Source: Lenisia limosa
Taxonomy: Eukaryota; Breviatea
Assembly: GCA_001655205.1 (NCBI GenBank)
Contig: LPNZ01010119.1
Coordinates: forward strand, 1-27,714
Direction of reading: 5' to 3'
Length of the DNA stretch: 27,714 nucleotides
Part shown: one piece after another, positions 1 to 9,600 of the stretch
Layout: each line of letters starts with the position of its first letter
Position numbering within the stretch: the stretch's first letter is position 1
Position numbers and translations under genes: made by a program
Notes under the pieces: model-generated
Told to the model about the DNA's origin: nothing
The model's input: the letters and a program-made list of their open reading frames with translations, nothing else
The model's database searches: none

Positions 1-2475
1 TCCACTGTGCTGGCAACTATGAAGGCCGAATTTCTCAATGACGTCACCAAATTGTCCGACGCTTTGAAAGTGGGTGTGAAAGATTTGGGCAGAGGGGAGA
101 TTATGTGGAAGACGTGGGCAATATGATAACTGAAGGGAGTCACATTCAGCATTATTGATGGTAAAGGACGAAAGAACCAAAGCGTCCGAACTCTCAGACT
201 CCAACAAAACACTTGACTCGCAAAATAAGGTGCGCCATGGTCTTGCTGCTCTACCATGTAGACTCCACCCCGCATCTTGTCTTGGATTGGATATCTATTT
301 TAATCCAAGTTATGCCCCAGGTTCTTGAACACCAAATTATCGCCACCACTGAAGAGATCAAGCAACAAGCCGACAGAGAAAGGAGGGAGGAGGTTGAAAA
401 GGTTGGCTAACTGTTGTTGTCTAAATTGCATAAAGTGACCAGATTACTGGACCATGGTTAGGCTTCACTTCGGTTAAAAAAATACCGGTAAAATATCGAT
501 AGTTTTTGAGGATTTATTGAGAAATTCAGTCTTTTTTTCAAACCGAAGTGCCAACCTGGTACTTAAGATAAGTATACAGATGGTATTCCCAGATTCTTTG
601 TTTGTGGTAAAGTACCGTAACTTCACCCCCCCCCCCNNNNNNNNNNNNNNNNNNNNNNNNNNNNNNNNNNNNNNNNNNNNNNNNNNNNNNNNNNNNNNNN
701 NNNNNNNNNNNNNNNNNNNNNNNNTTAATTTTTCTCCAAGATTTTTGAATCGCATCAAAAGGAGAAAGCTCAACTTATGGGGCAACTCAAGGACCTGGCA
801 AAACAAATGAGAAAGTCGGCTGAAAACAATGGATTATCTTCTTGACCGCTTCTTATTGTCCAAGGGATGCCTCTTACCCCCCTCAGCCAAGAAAATGATA
901 ACCGTTCACTGGAGCAACGCTGTTCTGATCTTCAGGCGTCTTATGATACTCTTGAGGTTGGTCTGATGTTATTGAGAATAGCGATGAAAATCTCAACAGT
1001 TAATCCGCTCTCTTATTGGCCCTCTTATTGGAATAGGCCGACTTCAATGACACTTTCTGTGTTCATTCTGACGAAAAGGCCGCGGCTGAGGTGGTGCATG
1101 AAAAAGAGGTTTGAAGGCCGTGTTCTTACGTTTATATTCAGTAAAGGCTGTTGGGGGTTTATAACGGTTGTTGGGGGTTTATATGTTTTCATTTTCACCC
1201 CACCCCTGTAGCTAAATGAGCTTCGAAATCATTTGGCTTCAGCAGTGTCCAAAGCTGAAGCAGCAATTGATCAAGCAAATGGTNNNNNNNNNNNNNNNNN
1301 NNNNNNNNNNNNNNNNNNNNNNNNNNNNNNNNNNNNNNNNNNNNNNNNNNNNNNNNNNNNNNNNNNNNNNNNNNNNNNNNNNNNNNNNACGCTCAGGTAA
1401 CTTATGATAAGTATCAAATAAACAGACCCATTGCTTCTCACTTTTCAGAGTTTAAAATCTTGTCGATTGATATTTGTGATGTAATATGCCGCAGACCTAG
1501 ACCGCATGCTGCAGACCGAATCAGCCGGGTTCTCAGCTCTCAAAGACCGTGCACGTGACCTTGAAGACTGTGTCTCCCAACTGGAGGCCAGAGTGGGCTG
1601 TCTCCATCAATGCACATATACGATCTCATCATCTAAGATCTCAATTACATTTTCCAAACATATAAGGATTGACACTTGTGTAGTCTGTGGAAGATGCCAA
1701 CAACATTGCCACTTTGAAGGGTCTAGTTCTCACAGCCAAATATACTGCAGAAGAGGCTATCCAAGACAGAACTTCAGTGAGGAGCATTTCTATTAAATAC
1801 CAACGTCATACTCCCCTCAGTCCTGTCTGTAACTTCTCAGTCCTGTCTGTAACTTCTCAGTCCTATCTGTAACTTCTCAGTCCTATCTGTAACTTCTCAG
1901 TCCTGTCTCTTAACTGATTTGAATTGTCAAAACTCCAGAATTGTCACAATTTATACCTTCACCATGACAGTTGGAAGCAAAGCTGGCTGCTTCCCGCGAG
2001 GAGTGTTCGAATCATGCCAAGGAATTGGAACGCACTAAGTCCGAAGTCACAAGTGTCAACCAAATCAAGGTGGTCATGGAGGAGATTCTTTTGCATTCAC
2101 AACTTCCACTTCTGTTACCATTATGGGGAATTGTAGGTTCTCAAGACACTTTACTGACTCCGAATGAGGACATGCTTGGATTTCATCTTAACCACCCAGG
2201 ACCTTATTCACCAGCTAACGGGAGACGACCCATCATCAGTCCACCTTGCTGATAGAAGGTTGCTGTAAATCCTGAGGTGTTTTATGTATACTATTGCTTT
2301 CTTNNNNNNNNNNNNNNNNNNNNNNNNNNNNNNNNNNNNNNNNNNNNNNNNNNNNNNNNNNNNNNNNNNNNNNNNNNNNNNNNNNNNNNNNNNNNNAAAA
2401 CAGCAGGTTGACGTCTCAAAAAAAACCTTGAGACAAATGGAAAATATTGATTGTATTGCCTCCACGCTTTTCTGA
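1..2475 (+). CDS. Coiled-coil protein, 3' part (5' end outside window)
   Basis: Eleven short exons, visible at about 1-69, 321-401, 741-814, 887-956, 1037-1108, 1212-1281, 1495-1592, 1684-1776, 1971-2069, 2200-2258 and a last one emerging from a gap at 2397 and stopping at 2475 (TGA). Phases join throughout, apart from the gap-hidden border before the last exon. The translation is rich in Glu, Lys, Gln and Ala with heptad-like spacing, for example TEEIKQQADRERREEVEK, QENDNRSLEQRCSDLQ and LEAKLAASREECSNHAKE, which is typical of a long coiled coil. No catalytic motif or membrane segment is seen. Function is not recognised; golgin, centrosomal or other scaffold proteins are possible but not supported by a specific motif. 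Gaps at 637-724, 1284-1388 and 2304-2396 may hide coding sequence. Introns carry one MITE copy and a 20-bp minisatellite. The exon/strand call is strong, the function is unknown. Confidence 0.72.
457..556 (-). mobile_element. MITE-like inverted-repeat element, copy 1
   Basis: Left arm gcttcacttcggtt and right arm aaccgaagtg form the inverted repeat; the inner part carries the family core TATCGATAG...GAGGATTTAT. The arms are partly decayed (left arm lacks the usual cgaa, right arm ends in gccaacc). It lies in an intron of the coiled-coil gene. Confidence 0.75.
1817..1915. repeat. 20-bp minisatellite, about five units
   Basis: Unit tcagtcctgtctgtaacttc repeats in tandem at 1817, 1837, 1857, 1877 and 1897, with G/A variation in the middle units. 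It sits in the intron between the exons ending at 1776 and starting at 1971, so it is not coding. No spacers, so not a CRISPR array. Confidence 0.9.
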
Positions 2476-2508
2476 ATCACATGGAGTATATATCCCATGC
2501 CTTACCTG

Positions 2509-2705
2509 TTACGTCATTGGTGGGAGGTGAGGTACGTCAGGTACTCCCGGAACGATGGACATGGGGCCATGGAAGGTCATGATCGGGTGGGTGGTGAGGT
2601 TGGCCGTGATGCCCCTGGCAATGTCAAAGTCGAAGTCCGTGGGTGTCCGGGGTTGGAGGCGGTGGTGAGGTCGTTTAATAAATGTAGAAAACAATATCAA
2701 AATAA
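2509..2705 (-). other. Possible alternative last exon of the Cys-rich gene
   Basis: A GC-rich stretch, unlike its AT-rich flanks, is open on the minus strand to a TAA at 2509-2511. It could encode a hydrophobic run VILILFSTFI followed by KRPHHR and a proline-rich tail. It might be spliced onto the Cys-rich gene from a donor near 3011 (gtatac) or 3003 (gtaaag). Neither donor joins in phase at the acceptor at 2705; they would need other acceptors a little upstream. If used, the tRNA-Glu gene would lie antisense in that intron. I prefer the simpler end at 2966, so this stays a weak alternative. Confidence 0.25.
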
Positions 2706-2764
2706 CTTTAGATGCAATTTTTTGACTATGCTCGGCTCTCAAATATTTTCCCTAACAAATGTGT

Positions 2765-2855
2765 TCCCTTATAGTGTAGTCGGTAACACTGTTGGCTTTC
2801 AAGTTCTTCGGAACAAAGCCCCCAGCCACCCCGGGTTCGATTCCCGGTGAGGGAG
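2765..2855 (+). tRNA. tRNA-Glu (anticodon UUC) with a 19-nt intron
   Basis: Acceptor stem TCCCTTA (2765-2771) pairs with TGAGGGA (2848-2854); discriminator G at 2855. D-stem GTGT/ACAC (2774-2777/2786-2789) with loop AGTCGGTA; T-arm CCGGG-TTCGATT-CCCGG (2831-2847). Anticodon stem GTTGG (2791-2795) pairs with CCAGC (2822-2826) including one G-U. Loop C-T-TTC-A ... C gives anticodon TTC at 2798-2800. The intron, 2802-2820, lies at the usual site one base 3' of the anticodon (between positions 37 and 38) and folds into a GTTC-TTCG-GAAC hairpin. Internal A box (TAGTGTAGTCGG) and B box (GGTTCGATTCC) are intact, and a run of eight T (2856-2863) follows as the RNA polymerase III stop. Confidence 0.95.
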
Positions 2856-2863
2856 TTTTTTTT
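2856..2863 (+). terminator. RNA polymerase III T-run after tRNA-Glu
   Basis: Eight T directly follow the discriminator base of the tRNA, the usual pol III termination signal. Confidence 0.8.
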
Positions 2864-2873
2864 GCTTCTCTAT

Positions 2874-2950
2874 TGTCAGTTTTTTTTTCTTTTTTTGTCA
2901 GTTTTTTTTTCTTTTTTTGTCAGTTTTTTTTTCTTTTTTTTGTCTCAGTT
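2874..2950. repeat. Poly-T/C 22-bp tandem repeat
   Basis: About three units of gtcag followed by T9-C-T7, just downstream of the tRNA gene and just beyond the stop of the Cys-rich gene on the other strand. Low complexity, not coding. Confidence 0.8.
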
Positions 2951-2965
2951 TTTCTTCTTCCTTTT

Positions 2966-5428
2966 TCAGGGACGCATGGACTGCGTCTTTTTCTTTACTA
3001 TTGCAGTATACCCCAGAAAAATGATGGGAACGGTCACCATGCTTATCGCCTTTCCGTTTACAATCCTGAGTGCCTCCTTCCCCGATGTCTGGGAAGTGCA
3101 AAAGCGACTCAGTATAAGCGAGACGATGGCAATATTCAACCAGTTTAATAGTGTGTTTTTTCAAGGTGTAATACGCTGGTAATACGTGATGTGATTTGAC
3201 AAGATAATGGAAAAATAAATAAATAAAAATACAACTACTTAATACCTGACCATAAAAGCACTAACCACAGTCGCTATTAGGAGGTAGGCCTGAACGGCCA
3301 TTTTCACAGGACCCACAATGGTGTCCATCGCCACTGTTTCTCCCAAGACGGTAGCCGCAAAGCTTGCAACCTGATCCAAGAACACCCACCCAAGAGCTAC
3401 TGCAGCCGTCAGGGTAGTATGAGCTGGTGCACGTGCACTCTACACAATATTACGTCGATATGGGGAACATTGAATTCTCTTCCAGTACATGTGATGTATT
3501 ACAGAAGATTTCATTTCAAAGACTGCAAAACGGTTTCATTTTCGTTTTCAATTATTACTTAGTCAAATCATAATTCCAAAAGTGAAGGGGGCTTTTTGAG
3601 GAAAGGGGTATTACTTGAAAATTTACAATAATAACAGTGTATGCCTACTGGTGCATAGATTCAACCCTGAGTTGTCTCCATAAGATGCAACAATACAGGA
3701 ACCACATTGTTCAGGGTTTGTAGACGGCTGCCTGTAGATTGTGTCCTCACAGTCTTAGGCGTTAGTAGAAACAAATGTAATTAAACTGGTGCAGATATTT
3801 ACCTTGGCAGGAGGACGTCGTTGATAAAGCACCTTCAGTTGTATGATAGGCAGAGTCCAGACATGTTCCACAGGATGTTCCTGGGGTATCCTTCCTTAAC
3901 AACATTCTACAACTGTTTTGACACCTGAGTAGTTATTTGAAACAACTTTTGCTTCAAACTCACTGTCGGTCAGCGGATTCTGTACACGGTGTGGTCTCGT
4001 AGGTACTGTCATAGCACTGAAAGCAGTCTGGAAGTTACCAACAAAAGTACTTCACCCTACTGAGACACTTGGACACGCCACCATGATACTCCCCCGCCAG
4101 GTTATATGCTTCATCTTTGCATCGTCCACAACTAGGTCCTGTTTGTCCAATCCGATTTTGGGCACTGCATATCGAGCACTGGCCAGCGTGAGTGTCTGTT
4201 GAGATTACAACGTTACTGACACAGGCCTACGCGTGCAATTGTACTTCTGATAGTAGTTTATAGCCGTGCAGTCCACGCATGCTGGAACGTAAGTTCAGTC
4301 AATAGAGAAGCTCAACCTACCAGTGCATGAGGTGTTGCCTTGGAGGTAGTCTTCTTCAGTTCCTTCTGAGCTATAGAAATTGTCCTTACACTGCCCGCAT
4401 AGCACCCCAGCCTGGGGCTCGCGATTAAGATCGTTACATAAGCCACATACGTCCGATGAATCAACTATGGTAGTGTCAAAACGGGTGCAAGTTCGAGTGA
4501 GACGGTTTCAACTCATACCCGTACACTCTTGTAAACGAAACTCGGGGAAACCTTGACATTTGCTACAGTCTACAGAATAAGACCACCACCGAGAAATGAA
4601 TTGCCACCTGAGTAACACAGCAGGTCTTTGTCCCAGGTTCCATTAACACAGCTTGCATTTTCGGTGTAGAATGGAATGCTTTGGCTACCACAGGCCCCCT
4701 AATTAAGTCAAAAAAAAACTTGCCCAGGATTGGTGGTCACTAACCGTGAGGCTGACAGAAGCCGATAAACTGTCGGCTGAAAATACAACATTTGTCAATG
4801 TGACGGTCAGTGTGGTCGCCGGGTGTAGACACGTGTAGACTGGATTATCAGACCAAGACTATTGATATGCAAGTATGTAAGTTGATATTTGGCTCAATTG
4901 CATTTTTAAGGGTGGCTTCTAGTTTGGAGAGAGTTGTTTTGCGGCTTTGTTGAGTTACATAACCACCCATAATTAAATCACAAAAACATGATATGGCAAT
5001 AAACTAGCCCCTTACCTAAGTCCTTTTGGTTGGAAAACTCCTGGATAGAGTTAGTATGAAAGCACACATAATCGTAGTAAATGACGTACTGTTATATTTT
5101 GGAAGTCATCAGTAACATGGTTATTGAATTCACTGAGCTAAAGTGTTAGAACCTTGTAGCATCGTATGACAAGACCTCACGTTCTGATTGACAAAGATCG
5201 TTGTGCTGACTTGCAAACTCCTTTCTGACCCCAACACTCCAACTTTGTGGAGTCTACGGTGTAAAAACCCATCTTATCAATCTACCATTCTATTTTTTTT
5301 GAAAATACGAAATTAAAAAACATTTTATCCATTGCGAGGGACTTCCTCAAAACAAACCTCAGGCTGCAAGCTTGCGAGACGTACAACAGAAGGACCCATA
5401 TGATGATAAGGCCCTTATTGCCCATCAT
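2966..5428 (-). CDS. Cys-rich CxxC-repeat surface/secreted membrane protein
   Basis: Start ATG at 5428 gives a signal peptide (MMGNKGLIIIWVLLLYVSQA, then CS). Exons on the minus strand: 5428-5358, 5253-5181, 5137-5090, 5040-5016, 4918-4854, 4839-4745, 4698-4608, 4569-4519, 4464-4321, 4195-4061, 4027-3964, 3880-3803, 3753-3649, 3439-3266, 3176-3142 and 3088-2966. From 4698 on, the protein is a series of Cys modules with eleven CxxC pairs (CSKC, CGLC, CGQC, CSIC, CGRC, CFQC, CGTC, CGSC, CTKC, CKLC, CGSC), about one module per exon. The last exon reads AISMVTVPIIFLGYTAIV, a membrane helix, then KKKTQSMRP and stop, giving a very short cytosolic tail. This signal peptide, CxxC ectodomain, one helix, short tail layout resembles fornicate variant-surface and high-cysteine membrane proteins (inference, not homology shown). 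Two borders (4854/4839 and 3964/3880) do not join in phase, so some splice sites there are wrong or a base is off. Ligand and role unknown. Confidence 0.75.
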
Positions 5429-6282
5429 GCCAATGGGCAGTCCTGCCCTGAATGGTGAAGGCTGTTTGACTGTTCTGGCTTCTGGGGGTGGTAGAATCAC
5501 ACGGAATAAAGAAATAAAATATATGTGCAGTACGGAGGATTTACATGACAACTGTCCGGATTATGCATATTCTTGGTAAGAACAGGTATAACATCTCAAC
5601 TATAAAAAACTATTACCATGAGTACGTCTCTCTTTAGCAGAAGTAAATGCCAGTGGTCAAGACGCCCAAAAAAATTCAGATCCAGCAGAGCCTACCGCTT
5701 ACCACGATATGACGACAGACAACAACGACAACAATCTCGAGCAACAATCTTGAGCAATCAATCCCAATTTTAATCTTTCTATCTTTCTATTTTTCCTCCA
5801 TCTTCTTTCAACAAAGAAGAATGGTTCCCGAATGATTTCCTCAACAATTTCTCTTCTACAGTCAGTGTTCCAGATACGGTATGACTGATAGTTGTAGGGG
5901 GGATTGTTTGGTCTCCCTATTTCAAATTTCAATAATTTCTTTGATTTATTTATTATCTTATTATTTACTTGTTGAGTAAGTGAACTGTGGATAAACTGCA
6001 CACAAACCACACAAACCACGTTAGCGTACACTGCGTCCTCACTGCGTCCCCAGAAAAATTGATAATAATCGAAACTCATTTCCTTTTTTTGCACAGGTTT
6101 TTTTTTCTTCTTCCGCCTTGAATCGCTTTATATTAAAGCCTTAAAACTAGAAAAGTGGCAAACTTTTGCGCTGGTTACTCTCTTTTGCCAGGTAAGATCA
6201 CACGCAGTCTGCCTTCTGAGCTGTACTTGTGAGATACACATACTCTAAAATACTTAATAGCTGGATCACTGAAGGATTGGCC
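5429..6282. other. Intergenic stretch upstream of the Cys-rich gene
   Basis: About 850 bp with no supported exon. It holds A/T-rich tracts (5283-5330 region borders, 5930-5980) and scattered short ORFs without splice-consistent partners. A good donor-like site (gtaaga) occurs on the plus strand at 6192, which could mark a 5' untranslated exon of the phosphatase gene, but nothing proves it. Confidence 0.4.
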
Positions 6283-6435
6283 CTAACAAGCCTGAAATCT
6301 GTTCATTCTCTTTAATATGATTTGCTCTTCAGTTGTGTACCTCCCCATGTAACCCTTCAGGAATGTCTTACGTCCAGCTGCAAGATCCTTCGCAGGTGGA
6401 GGATGAGGCTCCTCGTTCAGAGTTCGCACTCGCAT
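6283..6435 (-). CDS. Small basic ORF, 50 residues (doubtful gene)
   Basis: An ATG at 6435 opens a 50-codon frame to TAG at 6283. The product is basic and protein-like, with parts EEPHPPPAKDLAAGRKTF and YTTEEQIILKRMNRFQAC. It may be a short gene or the last exon of a gene whose other exons I cannot see. The frame stays open a few codons upstream of the ATG. No family recognised. Confidence 0.35.
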   Translation of the reverse strand: MRVRTLNEEPHPPPAKDLAAGRKTFLKGYMGRYTTEEQIILKRMNRFQAC

Positions 6436-6482
6436 CACACCCTCTCTTATACTCTTATACTATATCTATTTTTTAGGGTTGT

Positions 6483-6600
6483 AAGGCAAATGATTGGGTG
6501 AATTAATATTATACTATAATCCAATATCTCTTATAAGTGTGATGGTGTGGACTGCTTCGGCCAGATACTACCTTATTTTTTTTTTCTCATTGCTAAATAA
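6483..6600 (+). repeat. AT-rich dispersed repeat (family B), copy 1
   Basis: The stretch aaggcaaatgattgggtgaa ... ccaatatctc ... gtgatggtgtg ... ggccagatact is nearly identical to 16776-16865. It ends in a T-run plus ctcattgct. It lies just 5' of the putative first exon of the voltage-sensing phosphatase. Confidence 0.85.
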
Positions 6601-6612
6601 GAATAATTGTTT

Positions 6613-9600
6613 ATGATATATCTTCATAGCGTGCCATCAAACTACCAACTTGTGCATAAACATCTCTTTAGTTTGTGTAAGTTCTTGTGCGTAGCCTCCT
6701 TTTTACACCCAGTTCTTGTGTGTAGCCTCCTTTTGGCTGAGACAGAGCATTCTTCGCTTTTTACACCCCAGGCTGAGACAGAGCATTCTTCGCTTTGTGG
6801 ACAGTCTTGGGTGTCAGGTAAGTTGAACCCAAGGAATTAACTTTCGAATAATTACTGGTCACCATACCACCCTCTTTTTGTATTGACTTATCCCTAAATG
6901 AACTTAAAAAGCTTAATCTTCTCCTACTCCTTTCAAAGAAAGTAAAATTTTCCTTTTGTGCCAAATTTCCAGTAACATTATTTTAGGTGTTCGTCTTCTT
7001 AGTTGTTCTCCTTGACGTTTCCCTCTTGTTATATGATGTATGCTAGGGGGCTTCACTTTGGGTAGAAAAGAGTATTGTTATGCATGTCGATGTTTTCAAA
7101 AGTATTTATCCATACATACCTGCTATATGTTCACAATTTGTCTTTTGGAAACAATATTGCATCAAAGTACCAACCCCCAGGTGTTCACGAATAGCGACCC
7201 TGGGGACCATCAGGTGATCTTTTCGATCTTGATCCTTACCGTCCTCTCGTGTGAAGTCGTACTAAGGTGAAGGGAGATGGGTTAATGTCTGGTTGTTGAT
7301 ATATTTCTTCTACTTTTTTTTGTCAAACACCAAAAGGGGTTTAATGAATGCAGATGGTTTGCTCTTGGAAACGATGACTTCTTCAAATCAAAATGGAACG
7401 TGGGGGGGGGGGGGGNNNNNNNNNNNNNNNNNNNNNNNNNNNNNNNNNNNNNNNNNNNNNNNNNNNNNNNNNNNNNNNNNNNNNNNNNNNNNNNNNNNNN
7501 NNNNNNNNNNNNGACATTTTGTAGATTGCGGACCTGATCATTATTCTCCTGTCCATCATCTCTTTCATCACAACGTTCTTCATTTCGCGCCTGGCTATCG
7601 CGGGTCGTGTTGTGCGTGGTGGCATCAGAATTTCCAGAATCCGTGGGAGGGGGATAAGGTACGACAGTTCTCGTCTTTTACGTCAGGACTGGGTGTAGGA
7701 GTGAAAGGAGTTAGAATTTTGTTTATTTTGTAGTTCTTCAAATCCAGAGGAGACGGGCCAACCTCAACCAAGCAACAAGATCCTTTGTTACTCAGGTGGG
7801 GATAAAACAGGTGGTCCAAAAAATAATACTTGATACTGCCGAAGACAAATTATCACTTCGTTTATCCGTCCTCCGCTATGGTTAGATTTCAGGGAGGGCG
7901 TGGACTTATTTAGCTGGGTTTTTTTCTGTATTACCTTGTCTTGACCGGTGTAGAATAAACAGCGGTACCAGCAAGATGGGTTTGACCTTGACCTCTGCTA
8001 TTTGAACAGTGGGGCAGGCTTTTTCCTTTGGGTATAACTAGAGCTTCACTTCGGTTCGAAAAAAGACTGAATTTCTTGATAATCCTCGAAAACTATTGAT
8101 ATTTTCCCGGGTTTTTTTGAACCGAAGTGAGGCCCTAGGTACAAATGACAATTCCTTGATGTATTGATGACATAATACTTGATTATACTGAGTTTCTCTT
8201 TTTGCCAGTGAGAGCACTCTCATTATATCAATTGAATAATTCTATCACTATGGGGTACTTTGCTTATAGGGATTCACTTCAGACAAGAAATACTGATATT
8301 GTATGGGTATTATTTATCAATAGTGCATCAGATGTTAGGCTCTTTTTTTTGATATGGAAGCGAAACCTCATTGAGACCCTTTTCATCTGTGTCAGCCAAG
8401 GTGATAGTCATGTCCTTCCCAGCTGAAAGCGCCAAGGAGCGCATCTATCGAAACGATATCAAAGGTGCGTTACCTCTCCTGTTCCCTCCACCCTTCCTGC
8501 TTTTCCCTCCACCCTTCCCCTCCACCCTTCCTGCTATCCCTCCCACCTCTCAATGGTTCGTAACTGTTTGAAACTTTGTTTTATCTCAGGGTTTTGTTTC
8601 TCTTTTGTTTATTAATTCAAAAGCGGTATTTTACTCCCCATACCCATCGTTACATTGTATTTAGGGCTTCCCTACGGTCCGAAAAAGACCGTTAAAATAT
8701 CGATATTGATCGAGGATTTATCAAGAATTTCAGTCTTTTTGGAACCGTAGGGAAGCCCTAATTGTATTCTATTTGTTCTACCCTGCCTGTTTCCATTGGA
8801 CAACACTCAGTGCGTTAGAGGTTGCGCGGTTCTTCAACACGAAACACCCAGGAAGATACCAAATTGTCAACACCTGCATGTTCAAGGACTACTCCACAAC
8901 TTTGTTCAATGATAACGTGGTAAAGTATGGGGGGGGGGGGCNNNNNNNNNNNNNNNNNNNNNNNNNNNNNNNNNNNNNNNNNNNNNNNNNNNNNNNNNNN
9001 NNNNNNNNNNACTGAGGGTTGAATAGGGCTTCACTTCGGTTCAAAAGACCGAATTTCTCGATAAATCCTTGAAAACTGTCGATATTTTACCGGTCTTTTT
9101 CGAACCGAAGCAGTGAAGCCGCACCCATACATAAGTGATATGTATCGACTTCATTACGTTTATCTGGGTACAATACAGCTGCTTTGCGTTTATCTGGGTA
9201 CTTAGCTTTGCGTTTAACCAACAACCGCGTATTTCACACTGTAGGTTTGGGATACAGGATCACAATGTGCCGTCTCTCAGCCTTATGCTGGATTTTGTCA
9301 GATGGGCTATGGTAAGAGGCTGCTCACAATCAGTCTTTTTTTATGCCGAGTCGGTGGTTGCCTCGTGAATTTGGTCTTCCAAACCTGTGAGGGTTAACGT
9401 GCAGCTATGTGGACGATATACATTATGATATCATTATAGTAATATTCAGGGATACACATAAAGTGGGACCCAGGACTCTAACCTATTAGGAGTGGCTACA
9501 AGAGGACATGGACAACGTAATGGCCATACACTGCAAGGGCGGCAAAGGTTTGATGCTAAGCTGGAGCACCATAGGGTGAATATGAACAAGTATGTGCTCG

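Noticed and set aside
1817-1915. CRISPR-like array
   Set aside because: Units are contiguous with no unique spacers, are intronic and the genome is eukaryotic.
3243-3439. Open minus frame with membrane-like sequence (TAAVALGWVFLDQVA...)
   Set aside because: Another frame of the same exon carries CTCTSS, CKLC and CGSC, and joins both neighbouring exons in phase; the hydrophobic frame does not.
7043-7066. tagggggcttcactttgggt as an eleventh MITE copy
   Set aside because: Only one degenerate arm is present; no core or opposite arm follows.
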